A stretch of DNA of 64,000 bases from Lates calcarifer. Taxonomy: Eukaryota > Chordata > Actinopteri > Centropomidae. The notes beneath the pieces are model-generated. The model was not told the origin of the DNA and searched no databases. It saw only the letters and a program-made list of their open reading frames with translations. Below are positions 1-11,840 of this stretch, piece after piece; position 1 is the first letter of the stretch, and every line of letters starts with the position of its first letter. Location: positions 23,128,307-23,192,306 of the forward strand of contig NC_066845.1 in NCBI RefSeq assembly GCF_001640805.2, given 5' to 3'. The translations under genes and the position numbers were made by a program.

Positions 1-692
1 GTTTTCTTTAGATATTGTCATTTGTTTTTGAGCCTGCTCCATAATGAATACTTACATACAGCATGTTGGAAAACTGCAGTTGTAAACTGCACAGAATGTT
101 TTGAAATGCCAGTCCTTTGCTTGTCAAATGTTACAGCTCAAGTTAAAGCAGTTAGGTATTAGGAAGTGTCAGGTGAAGTTCTGAAAGGGTTTGATGTATC
201 AATACAACAGTAATCACTGAAAGCAGACCAACTCTTACTTAAAAAGTGTGGGATGGAAGTAGAGTAACTGCCATTTGGCATTTAAGCGTTGGAAGCTGCT
301 GACTTTATCAAATGCAATGTAAACCCTGGAGATAAATGAAGTGTGTACACTTTAAGAGTGTTGGTTGCCTTTTCTGCACTGACAAAAACAGGAATCAGCT
401 TAAGTGTTAGAGGTGAAACTGTCAAAGAGTTGCAGTGTCAGTTGACATGTAGCAGGTGAAAGCATGTACTGTTCACTGGAAGGCATCATCACCTTCTCAA
501 AGATCAGTGGTACTGAAGTATTAATACTCCCATGATTCAGTGGGGCCTGTTCATCATCTCAATTCTTTTCAATTCAGTTCAGCCTGAGTGACGTATTCAC
601 GCCGACACAGCTGCTGACAGTGAACAGGGAGCACATTCACACACTGGTACATATCAAATATAAATGGCTGGCACAGTCAAACACTGGTGTAC
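1..692. other. Non-coding stretch with no recognisable feature
   Basis: AT-rich sequence without a long open frame, without recognisable transposon motifs and without a splice-flanked coding segment that I can identify. It is intergenic or intronic DNA upstream of tjp2. Confidence 0.5.
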
Positions 693-900
693 TACACTCA
701 GTTGGCAGTTTATTAGGAACTAAAACTAAGTCTGTCTAATCTTAAAGTCTTGCAATAAATCCTCCTTCCTGAAGGTTATAAAGTTAAACTTTTGATGAAA
801 GAAGTATTGATTCAACTGTATGATCATTTTGAATGAGAATGTAGTCCATGGGGATGTTGAACTTCATTGCGTTATGTTGACAGGTGCTCTAAGACTAAAC
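693..900. repeat. Teleost non-autonomous DNA transposon end (TTTATTAGG family)
   Basis: Begins with a terminal sequence of the type TACACTCAGTTGGCAGTTTA followed by TTAGGAAC, then an A/T-rich body containing CTAAAACTAA and GCAATAAATCCT. The same family, with its end inverted, is seen at 58484-58767, and a related start occurs at 22004. This kind of end is abundant in teleost genomes. The right boundary is approximate because no inverted partner end is obvious. The family name is not assigned. Confidence 0.5.
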
Positions 901-1182
901 AACAGGTATACCTCTTTGTGACAAATAATTTTGGCACTATTTGAAGCACTTTGATTCCCTCATTTCCTGCAACCTAAGGTGCTTCCTGTCAGAGTGTTAG
1001 GACTTAAGGTTGAGACATAATTGAAATATATGTGTGTTTTAAGTCAGGGAATGCAAATGTGAGTTTCAGATATCCTAATGTGTAGCTTTAGAATGTGTGT
1101 TTATTACACCTGTGTTTAAACGGTAATCCCTATGAGGGTAGATGTGCTCAGGGCTGTGGACCAGATTTTGGCATTAACACCG

Positions 1183-1203
1183 CACCACCACCACCACCAC
1201 CAC
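1183..1203 (+). repeat. (CAC)n trinucleotide microsatellite
   Basis: About seven uninterrupted CAC/CCA units followed by a C/T-rich tract. It lies in non-coding DNA. Confidence 0.85.
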
Positions 1204-1439
1204 TTCTCCTCCCTCTCCCCATTCCATCCTGTTGTACAACACACAAAGAGTCTCTATAATTAGACTGTTCACATTTGGGATGATTATAAAAGATTGAGGC
1301 AGGGGTTTCTGGTTGAAGAATCAGCTCTTCTTGTTCTCATGCCACCATGTAAATTTTGTGGGCTTGTTGGCGAATACAGCTGGGTGTCAATGGTCCCTGA
1401 ACTGTGCTTCCCATATCATACACAATCAGAAATGTCTCG

Positions 1440-1884
1440 AGGACTACGACAAAGTGCCAAAGCTGCTGACCTGGGCTCCAAACTCCTCAGATCTCTGAAT
1501 CCAATGGCAGCAGATCCTTTGGGTTCTGTAGGTTGCCTCCATGGATCTGACTTGTTCTAGGTCATCTGACAGATGCTGGGTCAGATTGGGATCTGGGGAC
1601 TTTGGAGGCCAGGTCAACACCTTGGACCTTGTTGTGTTCCTGGAGACATTTCTGAGCAGTTTTTGTGGTGTGGTGGGAACATTATCCTGCTGGGGGAGAC
1701 CCCTGACATTGGGGAGTGTTGCTGCCATTGGGGTGTGTGCTTGGTCTAAAACAATGTTTAGGTAGGTGGTATGTGTCAAAGTAACATCCAGATGAATGAA
1801 GGACCCATGGTTCCTCAGCAGAATGTTGTATTGTCACAAGATGATGAATGTCATTCACTTCAGCTGTTATGGCTGATCAGTGTA
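1440..1884 (-). mobile_element. Fold-back DNA element, copy 1 (one arm)
   Basis: Closely matches the right arm of the complete element at 9997-10694: both share TTTTTGTGGTGTGGTGGGA, CATTATCCTGCTGGGGGAG, GACATTGGGGAGTGTTG and the end GGCTGATCAGTGTA. The opposite arm is lacking, so this is a truncated copy, and the left edge is set where similarity fades. The 111-codon minus-strand frame inside it is repeated DNA read as codons; it shows no transposase motif. The TA-flanked complete copy points to a Tc1/mariner-type non-autonomous element. Confidence 0.65.
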
Positions 1885-2489
1885 TATCTTATATCTGTGT
1901 ATGCATCAGCTGGGTGACTAAAGAAATTCTACTCAAAAATCATTCAAATTGCAGGATGGGTTTTATTGAGAGCCTGGACATATGTCTCCAAATTCTTGCA
2001 GTAACAAAACTGAACTCTCTGATCCTGCTTACACTAAAGAATCTCAGGCATGGCAGAATGTGTGGCATTTGAGGCTGGAAAATTGAGTATTGTGATTATT
2101 AAATTCTGATGTAATGTGTACTAGAATGGCCAATTTTTCTTGTAATGCTGTTCACCCACACATGTACATCACCAGCTGATAAATATGTTTAATATGAAAG
2201 ATCAAATCACTATGTACCTGCTATTTCCAACTCCTGGAAATTTATGGAAGTCAGTAATTTTTAGACTCCAGTAGTCTTCAGGTCTGCTTCTGTCTTTATC
2301 CCTCTAAGCCTGTGATGTTGTGTATATATTTTGTCATTCTGTTCAGCTTTCTTTGCCTCACAGGCAACCTGGGTTGAAACCTTTAGCCAAGTGTCTGCAT
2401 TTTTATTTTAATACATGTACCCCAAATTGCCTCCGATGTGCGTCATCAGTGTGCGAATGTGTGTGTCTGTGCTAGAAAGCACTATTTGT

Positions 2490-2612
2490 ATAGAACAAGT
2501 GCTGTATGAATGTGTGTGTGAATGGGGTGAATGTGATCTGTAGTGTGAAGCGCTTTGAGTGGTCGAAAAGACTAGAAAAACGCTATATAAGTACAGTCCA
2601 TTTACCATTTAC
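2490..2612 (+). repeat. Teleost retroposon 3' tail (AAAGCGCTTTGAGT type)
   Basis: Contains the typical run GTGAAGCGCTTTGAGTGGTC followed by AAAAACGCTATATAAGTACA and ends in CCATTTACCATTTAC. Tails of this form are shared by 3' ends of teleost LINEs and the SINEs that depend on them. No 5' body was recognised, so this is a short 5'-truncated insertion. Confidence 0.6.
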
Positions 2613-3242
2613 ATGTGACTTTGTGTGTATGCAGGAGGCTCAGCACCAATACAGCTATAACACCAAGGTTCCTAATGTGGCCCAGACGAGAACACTTTGT
2701 TACTTAAATGTTCCTGTTCTCTGAATTTCCTGACTTCTCAAGGAGGACTGATTGGGGACTTTGTGTATAAGAAGACGCTCCTTAAAGATGTCAGATATTT
2801 CAGATATTCCCTGACCAATGAGAACCATGTCACATGAGCTTAGACAGCTGCTGGGAGTGGCTGACTGATAAAATTCCTGCACATGTCTTTATGTCTCCCT
2901 CCCTGTGTTTCTGTGTTTACTGGCACTGCCCTGTGGCTGGGGAATAGGTTCAGAGGTCAAGGGCGTGGTGCACTGCTGAAACCCAAGCTAACATCAGGGA
3001 AGACCACATGTGGTGCAAAACTGGTCTCTTACTGGTCTGTGAATGTGTGCAGGACTGTAAACAATATGCAAAGATTGGTATCACTTAGAAAATTGCAAAT
3101 CCCTCCACTTCATTCAAGACCAAGCACATTGTCTTGTAATGTAAGAAATTAAACTTTTTAAGTAAAATTGCAAACAGTATATTTGTATACTGTATATGCC
3201 AAAAAGCCATATCTTTGGTCCAGACCTATTACTTATTAGCAA

Positions 3243-3490
3243 GTTGTTTTTGTGGTGTGGTGGGAACATTATCCTGCTGCGGGAGGCCCCTGACATTGGG
3301 GAGTGTTGCTGCCATTGGAGGGGTGTGTGCTTGGTTTGTGACAATATTTAGGTGGGTGGTACGTGACAAAGTAATGTCCAGATGAATGTAAGGACCGAAG
3401 GTTCCTCAGCAGAACATTGTGTTATAATGAGATGATCAGTGTTATTCACTTCATCCACCAGTGGTCATAATGATATGGCTGTTCAGTGTA
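3243..3490 (-). mobile_element. Fold-back DNA element, copy 2 (one arm)
   Basis: Second truncated copy of the family at 9997-10694. It has TTTTTGTGGTGTGGTGGGA, CCCCTGACATTGGGGAG, GGTTCCTCAGCAGAACATTG, TTATTCACTTCATCCACCAG and the terminal CAGTGTATA. Only the right arm is present; the left edge begins abruptly inside the arm. Confidence 0.65.
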
Positions 3491-4659
3491 TATACCCCTG
3501 ATGCCCTCCACTGGAGGGATAGGTACTGAAGTGTTGACCCCTTGTGGTTGTGCATAACAGCAATACTTCCTTTCTTTAGCATTCCACCCTCCACCCTCAC
3601 CTGGCCAGATCAGTTACATACTGAGAATATCCTGTCTGAGGCCAGGCCTGGTTTCAGACTTCAAACGTCAAAATGACTTCAGGTGCATCTGAAATTAGTG
3701 GAGACACACAAGTGTGGACATCTAAACATGATTGTTGTCTGCCAATAACTGTTTATCGCCCAGTTTATGTACATCTACATTTATTTTTATCTGCATCAAA
3801 CAGCCATAACATGCAAATGCACATAACAGGTCACCTGGAGGAAGTGAGGTGATGGTAGTAGATGTCTAGGCTAATTTTGGCTGGAGTATTTTCAATGATT
3901 TTGCTGCAGGTAATGTTACTGATGCCTCCATGATCTGCCTTAGTGTATGCAGCTGTGGGGGCCATGTTGCTGCCAGTGTTCCACTTCAGCCCCTCCAGCC
4001 ATTTTCAAACATCCATGTAACAATTATTTTGACAATTGGTAAACACTACTACATTGAAGTTGTCCAGCTGCAGTTAGTGGCACCCAAGTACCACTGCACA
4101 GATTTATGGTTTATAGGTGGTTATTGTGTATGGTATGGTACTGCACAGAGGTCAGATTATGATTTTTACTTATGGTCAGATAGTATGTATCTAAAATAAG
4201 CCCAAGATAGTTTGTGGATGTGCAGGCAATAAGAGAGAAATGGTGCCATTTTCATTATTTTCTATTATTCTTATTTGTATTCTTTCTCTTAATTATATTA
4301 GCAGCTTTCATGACATTTCTAGTCTCTGCCCTGTAAATTTTGATTCCTTTGTTTCTGTTCTTACTTTCATCTAATAAATTTTAGCTTCACCATTTACAGA
4401 CCCAGAGGAAGCTTTAACTGGCCATGTGGTGCTATGTGGGGCGGCAAGTGGGGTGGTCAGACTATACCCAGCAGTGACCATGGCTAAAATTGACCATTAC
4501 AATATAGGTACATTGTATGAGAAAAATAATGTGTTTTATGAACATAGATAAATCAACATAAATAAAAATATGAACCTTATTTTACAATAATAGACACATT
4601 TCCGTGACTCTTTAATTATGTTTTTGAAGGCACTCAGGATCCAGCCAAGATAAGTGATT

Positions 4660-5110
4660 CAAAGCTTTATTGTCATATGCAGAGAGAATGAGTTGCACAA
4701 AAGTTTAGGCCCCGCATTAAAGTCAGTACTTAGTAACACCTCATTCCTCTTTTTGCAAACACTTTTTGTAGCAGCTATGTCTTTCTGTTGTTGACTGATG
4801 AATTTCCAGCCTCTCTTCCTGCAGGTCACTTCTGTGTGTGAGATATTTTATTCTGTCCTGTATACACAGTATAACATCGACCCACAGATAGTCAGTGATT
4901 TTCAGGGGACTGTGGGATCGTTTGAAAAGCTTCAGCTTGTGTTCCTTGAAGTGGTTCATGGTGAATTTTGAGTTTGGATCATTGTCCTGTTGTAGAAGCC
5001 AACCTCTTCACTCTCATCTTATTGACAGACTACAGGACATTTGCATTCAGAGTTTGCTGATATTTATTGGAATCCATTCTTCCCTCTGTCTTTGAAGTGT
5101 TACACACCTT
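4660..5110 (-). pseudogene. Tc1-like transposase relic
   Basis: Read on the minus strand, the segment near 5040-5095 encodes EGRMDSNKYQQTLNANVL. This is the Tc1-family stretch (EGRMDS.KYQ.IL) that precedes the QQDNDP motif, and QQDNDP itself is recognisable near 4980-4995. Further on, the frame (MNHFKEHKLKLFKRS) is strongly diverged from the usual WP.QSPDLNPIE segment, so the catalytic end is not credible. It is an inactive fragment. A 72-codon frame at 4741-4959 is the remaining open part. No terminal inverted repeats were recognised. Confidence 0.6.
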
Positions 5111-5871
5111 ACCACACTACAACACACCTTTGGTGATTGTGGCTAGAGAGCTGAGAGTGATGACTTTTATCCTTTTTTTTTTTTTTTTACATTGGAGCCA
5201 TCATTTCCCTCTTTCATTCCCCCTTTTATTTTATCTTGAATTGTGAAGCATGTTGTAAAATGTGTTTCAGTATAAGCTTGGTAAATGAATGAATGATTAT
5301 CCCTATGCATATAATAATCAGTGTTTCCCCTACTGCACCCCCAGAGCAGGCCATTCCCCCTGTGTCCCTCTGCCCTCCCAAGAAACCAAAGAAAAAAAAA
5401 TTTTGAATAACAAAATTTAAGAAACCCAAATATTTCATTTTTGTTATCTGCTTAATTTATGTGCAGTTTTTTCATTTCAGCTCAGTGTGATAATAACGGT
5501 CATGCTTCATGCTTCATTCCTCCTGTTTCATTGTGCGCTTCAGATCGCTGAGTGTATATGTAGAGAATCTGGATAGTTTTATGCATCTGGCCCCAGGTTT
5601 CTAGGAACAGAACTGAATCTAGCTGTTGTTCTGCCTCTGACCTCAGAGCAGCTTCCACTGCCCTCCTTTCCTCACACATTAATACCATCAAACACCAGCA
5701 TGCTGTCGGAAAATGAACTGCCTGTGCGTCCTTATATGTGGCTTTTGATATCAGAAAATTCATCTGACATGTTTCTGTTTCTTCTAACATTTTCATATTT
5801 GTGTCTGAGAGCATTCTTGGACACAAGAGATCACTGATTATATCACTCTCCTTCTCTTTCTCTCTCTCTCC

Positions 5872-5907
<36 letters not shown>

Positions 5908-8126
5908 TAGCCTGTGTAATAAACAGCTCTCCAAAGTGTTCTTCCTGTTATTTCTCAGTAATTACAGTGTTTCTCAGAATAACAACCTGGTCACAACAGG
6001 ACAACACTTTCTGTGTTGTTTTCAAGTCTGTGAACCAGATAACTCAATAAAATGTACACAAGACACAAGTAATGTAATCTAATAATGTCATCTAATAGAC
6101 AAATGACACAATTATTTGTAGCAGTTTCAAGCTCTCCAGTCCAAAGTTTGGATGCCGTTAGTCAATTCTAAAGCGCTAACGAAAGGGTTCACTGTCTGTG
6201 CAGCATAAATCAGCTCAATTTACAGCAACATATTAGGTAGTTTTTAAAGTGTAAGAGTGACTGTGTTTAAGCCTAGAAGCTTGTACATTAAAAACAAAAC
6301 ATGAAGATGCTAAAATATTTGTCACAAACCAAAACCAGGGCTTCCTGTTATGTGTTTACTTGTTTAAAATATTAAGCAACATATCATCATCTTCTTTTTC
6401 AGATAAGTATCTGTTTATATTGACTTAAAAGAATCTAGTGTTGAATAAAAAGACAGTAATGATTCTTTAGGCATGTTAAAGCAAACAAGTTGCACAGTGG
6501 AGTGTGTTTGTTACCACAGAAGCTGTGCAGGTGTATTTAGCACTGACAGTGGTGATTTTATTGCTGAATTCTAAACAGGATGAGCTGTGAAAACAACAAC
6601 ATGACTCACCAGTCCCTTATTTACATATGACATACACACACACACTCACATGGCAAATTATGCAGGTGTGGCAACTTGTTAGAGGAGAGTTGTACGTACA
6701 GTGCACAGCAACAGATCTGCTGTGTCTACGGGATTCAGCAGAAACATAGGTCAACATGAAGCAGGCAGTCTTTGAGGGTTTGAGCAGCTTATTTGTACAT
6801 TAAGATCCAGACGTGACAACAACCTTCTGTAAAGCTTTCCATGAACACACAACTGCTGATAGCCTCTGTGTCCGGATTCCACTGCTGATAATGATCATAT
6901 GTGATGTTATGAATGTCTTAATAAATCAATAAACAAGGGCCCGCCGGAACCGTCAAAATCAGTACTATCTTTGCTTTGGTCCAAATAGTGGTTATAGTCT
7001 TGTCTTGGCCTCAGGACTCAGGGTGTGGTGAGCTGGAAACACAGAAAAGAGGACTCTGCTGCAGGAAGCAGTCTGTAAACCATCACTCCCTCTTCCTGTC
7101 ATTCCATAGATAACGTCGTCTTAGCCATGTTCATTTACAGGAAACAACAATCTGCAAGGGAACACACACAAAGACTGCCTTCCCCTTCCCCTCCCTCCAT
7201 CACTGACACACTCAGACATGTTGGACTCTCATCCCCTCTCTTACTCTTACCTGAGGCTTCTCCACAGCTCTTTATTTTTGGTGTGGGTTTGGTCTTGTTT
7301 CCTCTCTCCTCCCCCTCTATCTGGCCTGTAGACCTGGTGACAAGCAGCTTCATTGCAGCTGACTAATTTAAAAAGTCCTACTACCTTCCTCCCACCATAA
7401 GTTGATTTGGACACCCAGATCAAGAGTCTTGATAAGAGCACTGTGTTTGACTCTTCACTGCATCAGGCTCATGAAAAACTGCCATTCGTCAGAGGCTTAA
7501 CTATGCAACAACAGTTTGTCAGTTAATGAATAATGACGTGTAAACTGGTTTCACTTCAGACAAATATTTATCAATACAGTTGGCATCAAAACTATGTAAA
7601 AAATGCTCAGTTATTTCATTTAACTGATTACACCAATAACACTGTTATACCTCTGTTTTAATACTGACACCACCATTTCAAACAACAACAACTGGTTATT
7701 CTGTCTGTTCACTAGAATATAATCAACACCTACCAACCACACAGAGCTGAGAATTCCTAGTAACCCTGGTCGCAGCCCAGCTCGACAACTGTGACAAGGA
7801 AGGGAGACGGCACATGTTGGCAGGTTACAGTGAACAATTTATTTACAAAAAAGTACATTAATCAACCTCACCTGCAGCAAGAAAAAAGTACAAAGAAAAC
7901 ACAACAGGGACACCTAGTGTCCAGGTGGAGGAGTTGTCACAAATTGTAGTTCACTGACGACCTGTGTTGAACAAAATATCTCATAAAACAGACAGTCAGA
8001 CATTGTCATGTCTCTTAATGGGCACAAGTTAGCTGAGATTAAATGAATGAATATCAATGGAACAGATTCGGCTGGTGTACTGATAGGTCTCCACTCCAAG
8101 CCTCCACTGTTGACCACACAGATCAG
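5111..8126. other. Non-coding stretch with low-complexity tracts
   Basis: No exon recognised. It holds a poly-T tract near 5172, a CT tract followed by (CA)n at 5852-5905 and a C/T-rich stretch at 7180-7320. The 144-codon minus-strand frame at 5500-5934 runs through the microsatellite (a run of alternating Cys-Val codons) and is not considered a gene. Confidence 0.5.
5852..5905 (+). repeat. (TC)n(CA)n compound microsatellite
   Basis: A CT-rich run is followed by 16 uninterrupted CA units. Confidence 0.9.
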
Positions 8127-8480
8127 ACACATGTACAGACCCTTTCCAAAAAATTTGAATATCATGGAAAACTTTATTTATTTCCATAATTCCATTCAAA
8201 AAGTTAAACTTTCATAGATTATAGATTCAGGGCCCACAATTTAAACAATTTCAAGTGTTTATTTGTTTATTTTTACCTAATTTGGGCTTCTAGCTCGTAA
8301 AACCCACGAAAACAGGAATTCAAAAAATTAGAATACTGTGGAGAAATCAGCCCAAATTTTGCGGGGCATGAATGTTTTAAACTGAGTGCTACACACTAAT
8401 CATCTACTAAACTCAAAGCACTTGCACAGGTTTCCCCAGGTGTCATTAAATTACTTCAGTGCCTCTGCAGTGCCTCCTGC
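8127..8480 (+). mobile_element. Teleost Tc1/mariner-like non-autonomous element fragment
   Basis: Starts with GACCCTTTCCAAAAAATTTGAATATCATGG, continues through TTTCCATAATTCCATTCAAA and AAAAATTAGAATACTGTGGA, and ends with an ACTCAAAGCACTTGCACAGG-like segment. The paired GAATATC/TTAGAATA motifs and their order match a very common teleost repeat. It lies outside any coding region and has no open frame. Confidence 0.6.
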
Positions 8481-8824
8481 AGGACAGAAGGACCATCTCC
8501 TGACTAGTTTTGCTGTTAATGTTTTGACTAAAGTCCAGACAAAGTTTGCTCACTGTGGTGTCACTGATATGCTTACCATCAATGTAATATAATCAATATA
8601 ATCAATCCTTTGATGACAGTATAATGAGGACAGAATTAATGAGAATACAAAACAGCATGAGACAGGCAGAGTGGAATGATGGTGTTCGAAATAAAGAGTG
8701 TGGTATTTTAAAGAGGCTCCATGAGATGCAGATAGACACTCAGTCCTCATGGGTGTAGTGCTCCTCCCACTCCTCCTTTTCCTCCCCTTGCTCATGGTCC
8801 TGCTCCTCCTCTTACTCCTGTCCT

Positions 8825-8865
8825 CCCTGGGTGGCTGTGGCTCCGGAGGTAGAGCGTGTTAATAT
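8825..8865 (+). repeat. Short dispersed-repeat fragment (GGTAGAGCG motif)
   Basis: GGTGGCTGTGGCTCCGGAGG followed by TAGAGCGTGTTAA resembles a motif found in teleost LINE/SINE-related repeats. It is too short to classify. Confidence 0.3.
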
Positions 8866-9300
8866 GGTGCATTTGCTATTGTCCCTCATATTTCTCCTCC
8901 TCCTGCTCCTGCTTCTCCTCAGTCAGAGCAGATCTATTGTTCTGCAGTTGGAGCAGGTGATAGTCCTTAGGCAGCTGAGGACAGGGTTATTGCTGTAAAA
9001 GGTCATGATTGTTGTACCAGTCACAGTGTGTCAAGGTAATGTTAACAGACTGCGTGTGCTCTGTCCTCACACTTACCTTGGATTTAAATACACAGGCTGA
9101 CCAGAATAAGCTTACTCTTGCATTTTTAATTTAGCAGCTGAAATGCTTCTCTTTATGTCAAGGTTACATAACAGCACATTTAATAGAAGTCTTTATCAGG
9201 AACATGCTAGTCTTGTTGCTTGTGTGTATCTGTAAAAGGTCATTCTCACTCTCTCCTGGATGCATGTCAGACAGTCGGGTTACCTTACAGCACAGGTACT

Positions 9301-9600
9301 AGAGATAGACTGTTTTTTCAGGGCCAATACCGATACTGATTATTAGTAGTCAAGGAGGCCAATAACTGATATTTGGAGCCGATATTCATTTGCAGTAAAA
9401 GTGAAAATATTGGCGTCAAAATTTTGAATAATACAAACTCCAACACTTAACTTTGTTTAAATGCCTTTAAGCATATGTTTATTAAACAGTTTTTCAGATT
9501 TTTTTTTAAAAAAAAGGCTGATGCCAATATGCGTCAAAATGCCAAATATCGGCGCTGATAATCGGCCCGGCCGATTATGCCTAACAGGTACAGTCTCTGC
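9301..9600. mobile_element. MITE-like repeat with CCGATA/TATCGG ends
   Basis: A left part rich in CCGATA and CCAATA (GGCCAATACCGATACTGAT) faces a right part with the inverted motif (GCCAAATATCGGCGCTGATA, CGGCCGATTA). Such a TATCGGCC fold-back is a common hAT-like MITE form in teleosts. The exact ends are uncertain because the arms have diverged. Confidence 0.45.
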
Positions 9601-9996
9601 TCTTATTGGCAGAGCACTGTGCTGGTATAGATTCCATGGATGAGCTGACACGGTGTGAAGTGACTGGATGTAACCTCACCCTTATCATTTCTTGGCTCTG
9701 CAGCCTTGGGCTAATAGTGGCTGTGTCCCAGTTCCATACAACACACAGAGTCAGTTCATGCTTTCCATGTTCATGTGGCTGCAGGACGTAAATTTAGTCA
9801 TCTGCCCATGTCAGTGACATGCATGCACCCCTGGAGCCCACAACTTGAGTACTTGCATGCTGTCCACACTACAGGCCTGCTGACTATGCCAGAAAAATTA
9901 TGTATTAACCATTCTTGGTCCTTCTCTTGTTAGGCGGTCACACTGTTTTGTGTTTTGTTTTTTTTTTCCATGTTGTTCAGCCAAATACAGCAAACA

Positions 9997-10694
9997 TACA
10001 CTGATAAGCCATAACATTAAAACCACTGACAGTTGAAGTGAATGACATTCATCATCTTGTTACAATACAATGTTCTGCTGAGGAACCATGGGTCCTTCAT
10101 TCATCTGGATGTTACTGTGACACGTACCACCCACCTAAACATTGTTTTAGACCAAGCACACACCCCCAGTGTCAGTGGCCTCCTCCTGGGATGATCCAGA
10201 ACAAGTCAGATCCATGGAGGCCCCATCCCACAACCAGGACAGGACCCAAAAGATCTGCTGCCAATGTCCTGGTTCCAGACACTACAGGTCCAAGCCCCAA
10301 CTGGTCAGAGCTGTTTTGCCAGTATGAGGGGGAGCTATGCAATATTAGGGAGGTCCCACAGGTACTGAATCAGATTGGGATCTGGAAAGTTTGGAGCCCA
10401 GGTCAACAACTTTGGTTCTTTGTCGTGTTCCTCAAGACATTTCTGAGCAGTTTTTGTGGTGTGGTGGGAGCATTATCCTGCTGGGGGAGGCCCCTGACAT
10501 TGGGGAGTGTTGTTGCCATTGGAGGGGTGTGTGCTTGGTTTATGACAATATTTAGGTGGGTGGTACGTCACAAAATTATGTCCTAATGAATGTCAGGACC
10601 AAAGGTTCCTCAGCAGAACATTGTGTTATAACGAGATGATCAATGTTATTCACTTCATCCACCAGTGGTCAGAATGTTATTGCTGATCAGTGTA
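9997..10694. mobile_element. Complete fold-back (long inverted repeat) DNA element flanked by TA
   Basis: The left end reads TACACTGATAAGCCATAACA and the right end, reverse-complemented, reads TACACTGATCAGCAATAACA. The inverted similarity continues for well over 100 bases on each side (for example ATGTTCTGCTGAGGAACC on the left against GGTTCCTCAGCAGAACAT on the right). Both ends sit on TA, as for Tc1/mariner insertions. No transposase is encoded: the 182-codon frame at 10038-10586 runs across both arms without a DDE-type motif. One-arm copies lie at 1440-1884 and 3243-3490. Family name unknown. Confidence 0.75.
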
Positions 10695-11459
10695 CAAGCT
10701 CTTCTTCTTCCTGTCAGGAGGTCACCAACATTCTAGTGTGCATGTATGGAATGCATCAGTATAGACATGTTTGCTGTCCACATCCATTCTGGAGTATGAT
10801 CATATCAGTCTGTGGCATGTTCATTGTGGAAACATAGCAAAATACATTTTCCTCAAAAGAGTCAGTAAACACTTGATTTAATGGATACTGTTCTCCAACA
10901 ACGCAAAGCACAAAGAAAACAGTGGAGCATTTGAAAAACTCACTAAACACAGACTGCCATTTGCTGCCATCTGCTAGCCTTGCAACATAATAGGCTACAA
11001 ACAACCCTTAATCCAAAGACTGCAGTTACACTGGTACTCATTCCATTAAAAAAGAATATCTGTTGCAGTGGATGGAAACATAATTGTATAGTCCTAAAAT
11101 ATATTACAACCCCATTTTTAAACCAAAGTTTCAGGGAAAAAATGTTGCATTATATTACAGCTAATACAGTATCCTTTCTTTTGCACTGTAGTGCAAAATA
11201 AGAGAATAACTGCAAGAACTTTGTTATTTTTGCATTTTAACTGGAATTTATTTAACATCATGGGTTTCGTGGCAGCAACAGATTTGAGATAAGAGATTTT
11301 ATTTTTGCAGTTTACAGTAAGAAGGAATAAATAAGAAGTCTAAGATCTTCGTTTGTTTTAATTCTTTCCTCATTAAATATATCCTTAGATGTGTCATGAA
11401 TGTATTGAATCAGGAGGCCCGTATCGAGTGTCAAACTTAATTGTTAATGTCAGGGCCTA

Positions 11460-11840
11460 GTGCTGTACACTGAGTCCTTTCTTGGACTTCTGCCACAGTG
11501 AAGGTTACTGGATCCTGTTCTTGCAGTTTGCTGTGATCTGCTCTTAGATCCACTAGCCACTGTGCATTGGTGTTATGTAATGCCGCCTCCTCTCAGATGT
11601 TTTTCCAGTTCCGTTCAGTCTCGCTCTGGCTGGATCTATTCTTGTGTTGTTACCTGGCCACTGAGGGCACACTTTGGATGGTTCAGTGGAGAACTTCCTG
11701 TTTATTCTTGTAGCTTCTGCTTCTCCTGCGTGTCTCTTCAGCTTCTCATTAGGTTGCCCTGGTTCCCTCACACCTGATGTGGATGTGGTTTCAGCAGCAG
11801 GCAGGTGTTGATGCATTCATGCCAAACTTCCCCCAGACAA
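11460..11840 (-). pseudogene. R2-like/teleost LINE ORF fragment
   Basis: The minus-strand frame at 11553-11816 contains EATRINRKFSTEPSKVCPQW followed by PGNNTR. This resembles the segment before the reverse transcriptase in a family of teleost non-LTR retrotransposon proteins. After a frame break the similarity resumes with WLVDLRADHSKLQEQDPVTF (about 11470-11560). The frame break and the lack of any reverse transcriptase motif make it a dead 5'-truncated or internal fragment. Clade assignment (R2-like) is tentative. Confidence 0.55.

Noticed and set aside
5500..5934. A 144-codon minus-strand frame with a Cys-Val repeat
   Set aside because: It is open only because it crosses a CA/CT microsatellite; no splice sites, domain or homology.
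7127..7366. A 79-codon frame with a C/T-rich composition
   Set aside because: Low-complexity, no splice context, no homology.
10038..10586. A 182-codon frame as a possible gene
   Set aside because: It lies across the arms of a fold-back element and reads repeat DNA; no transposase motif.
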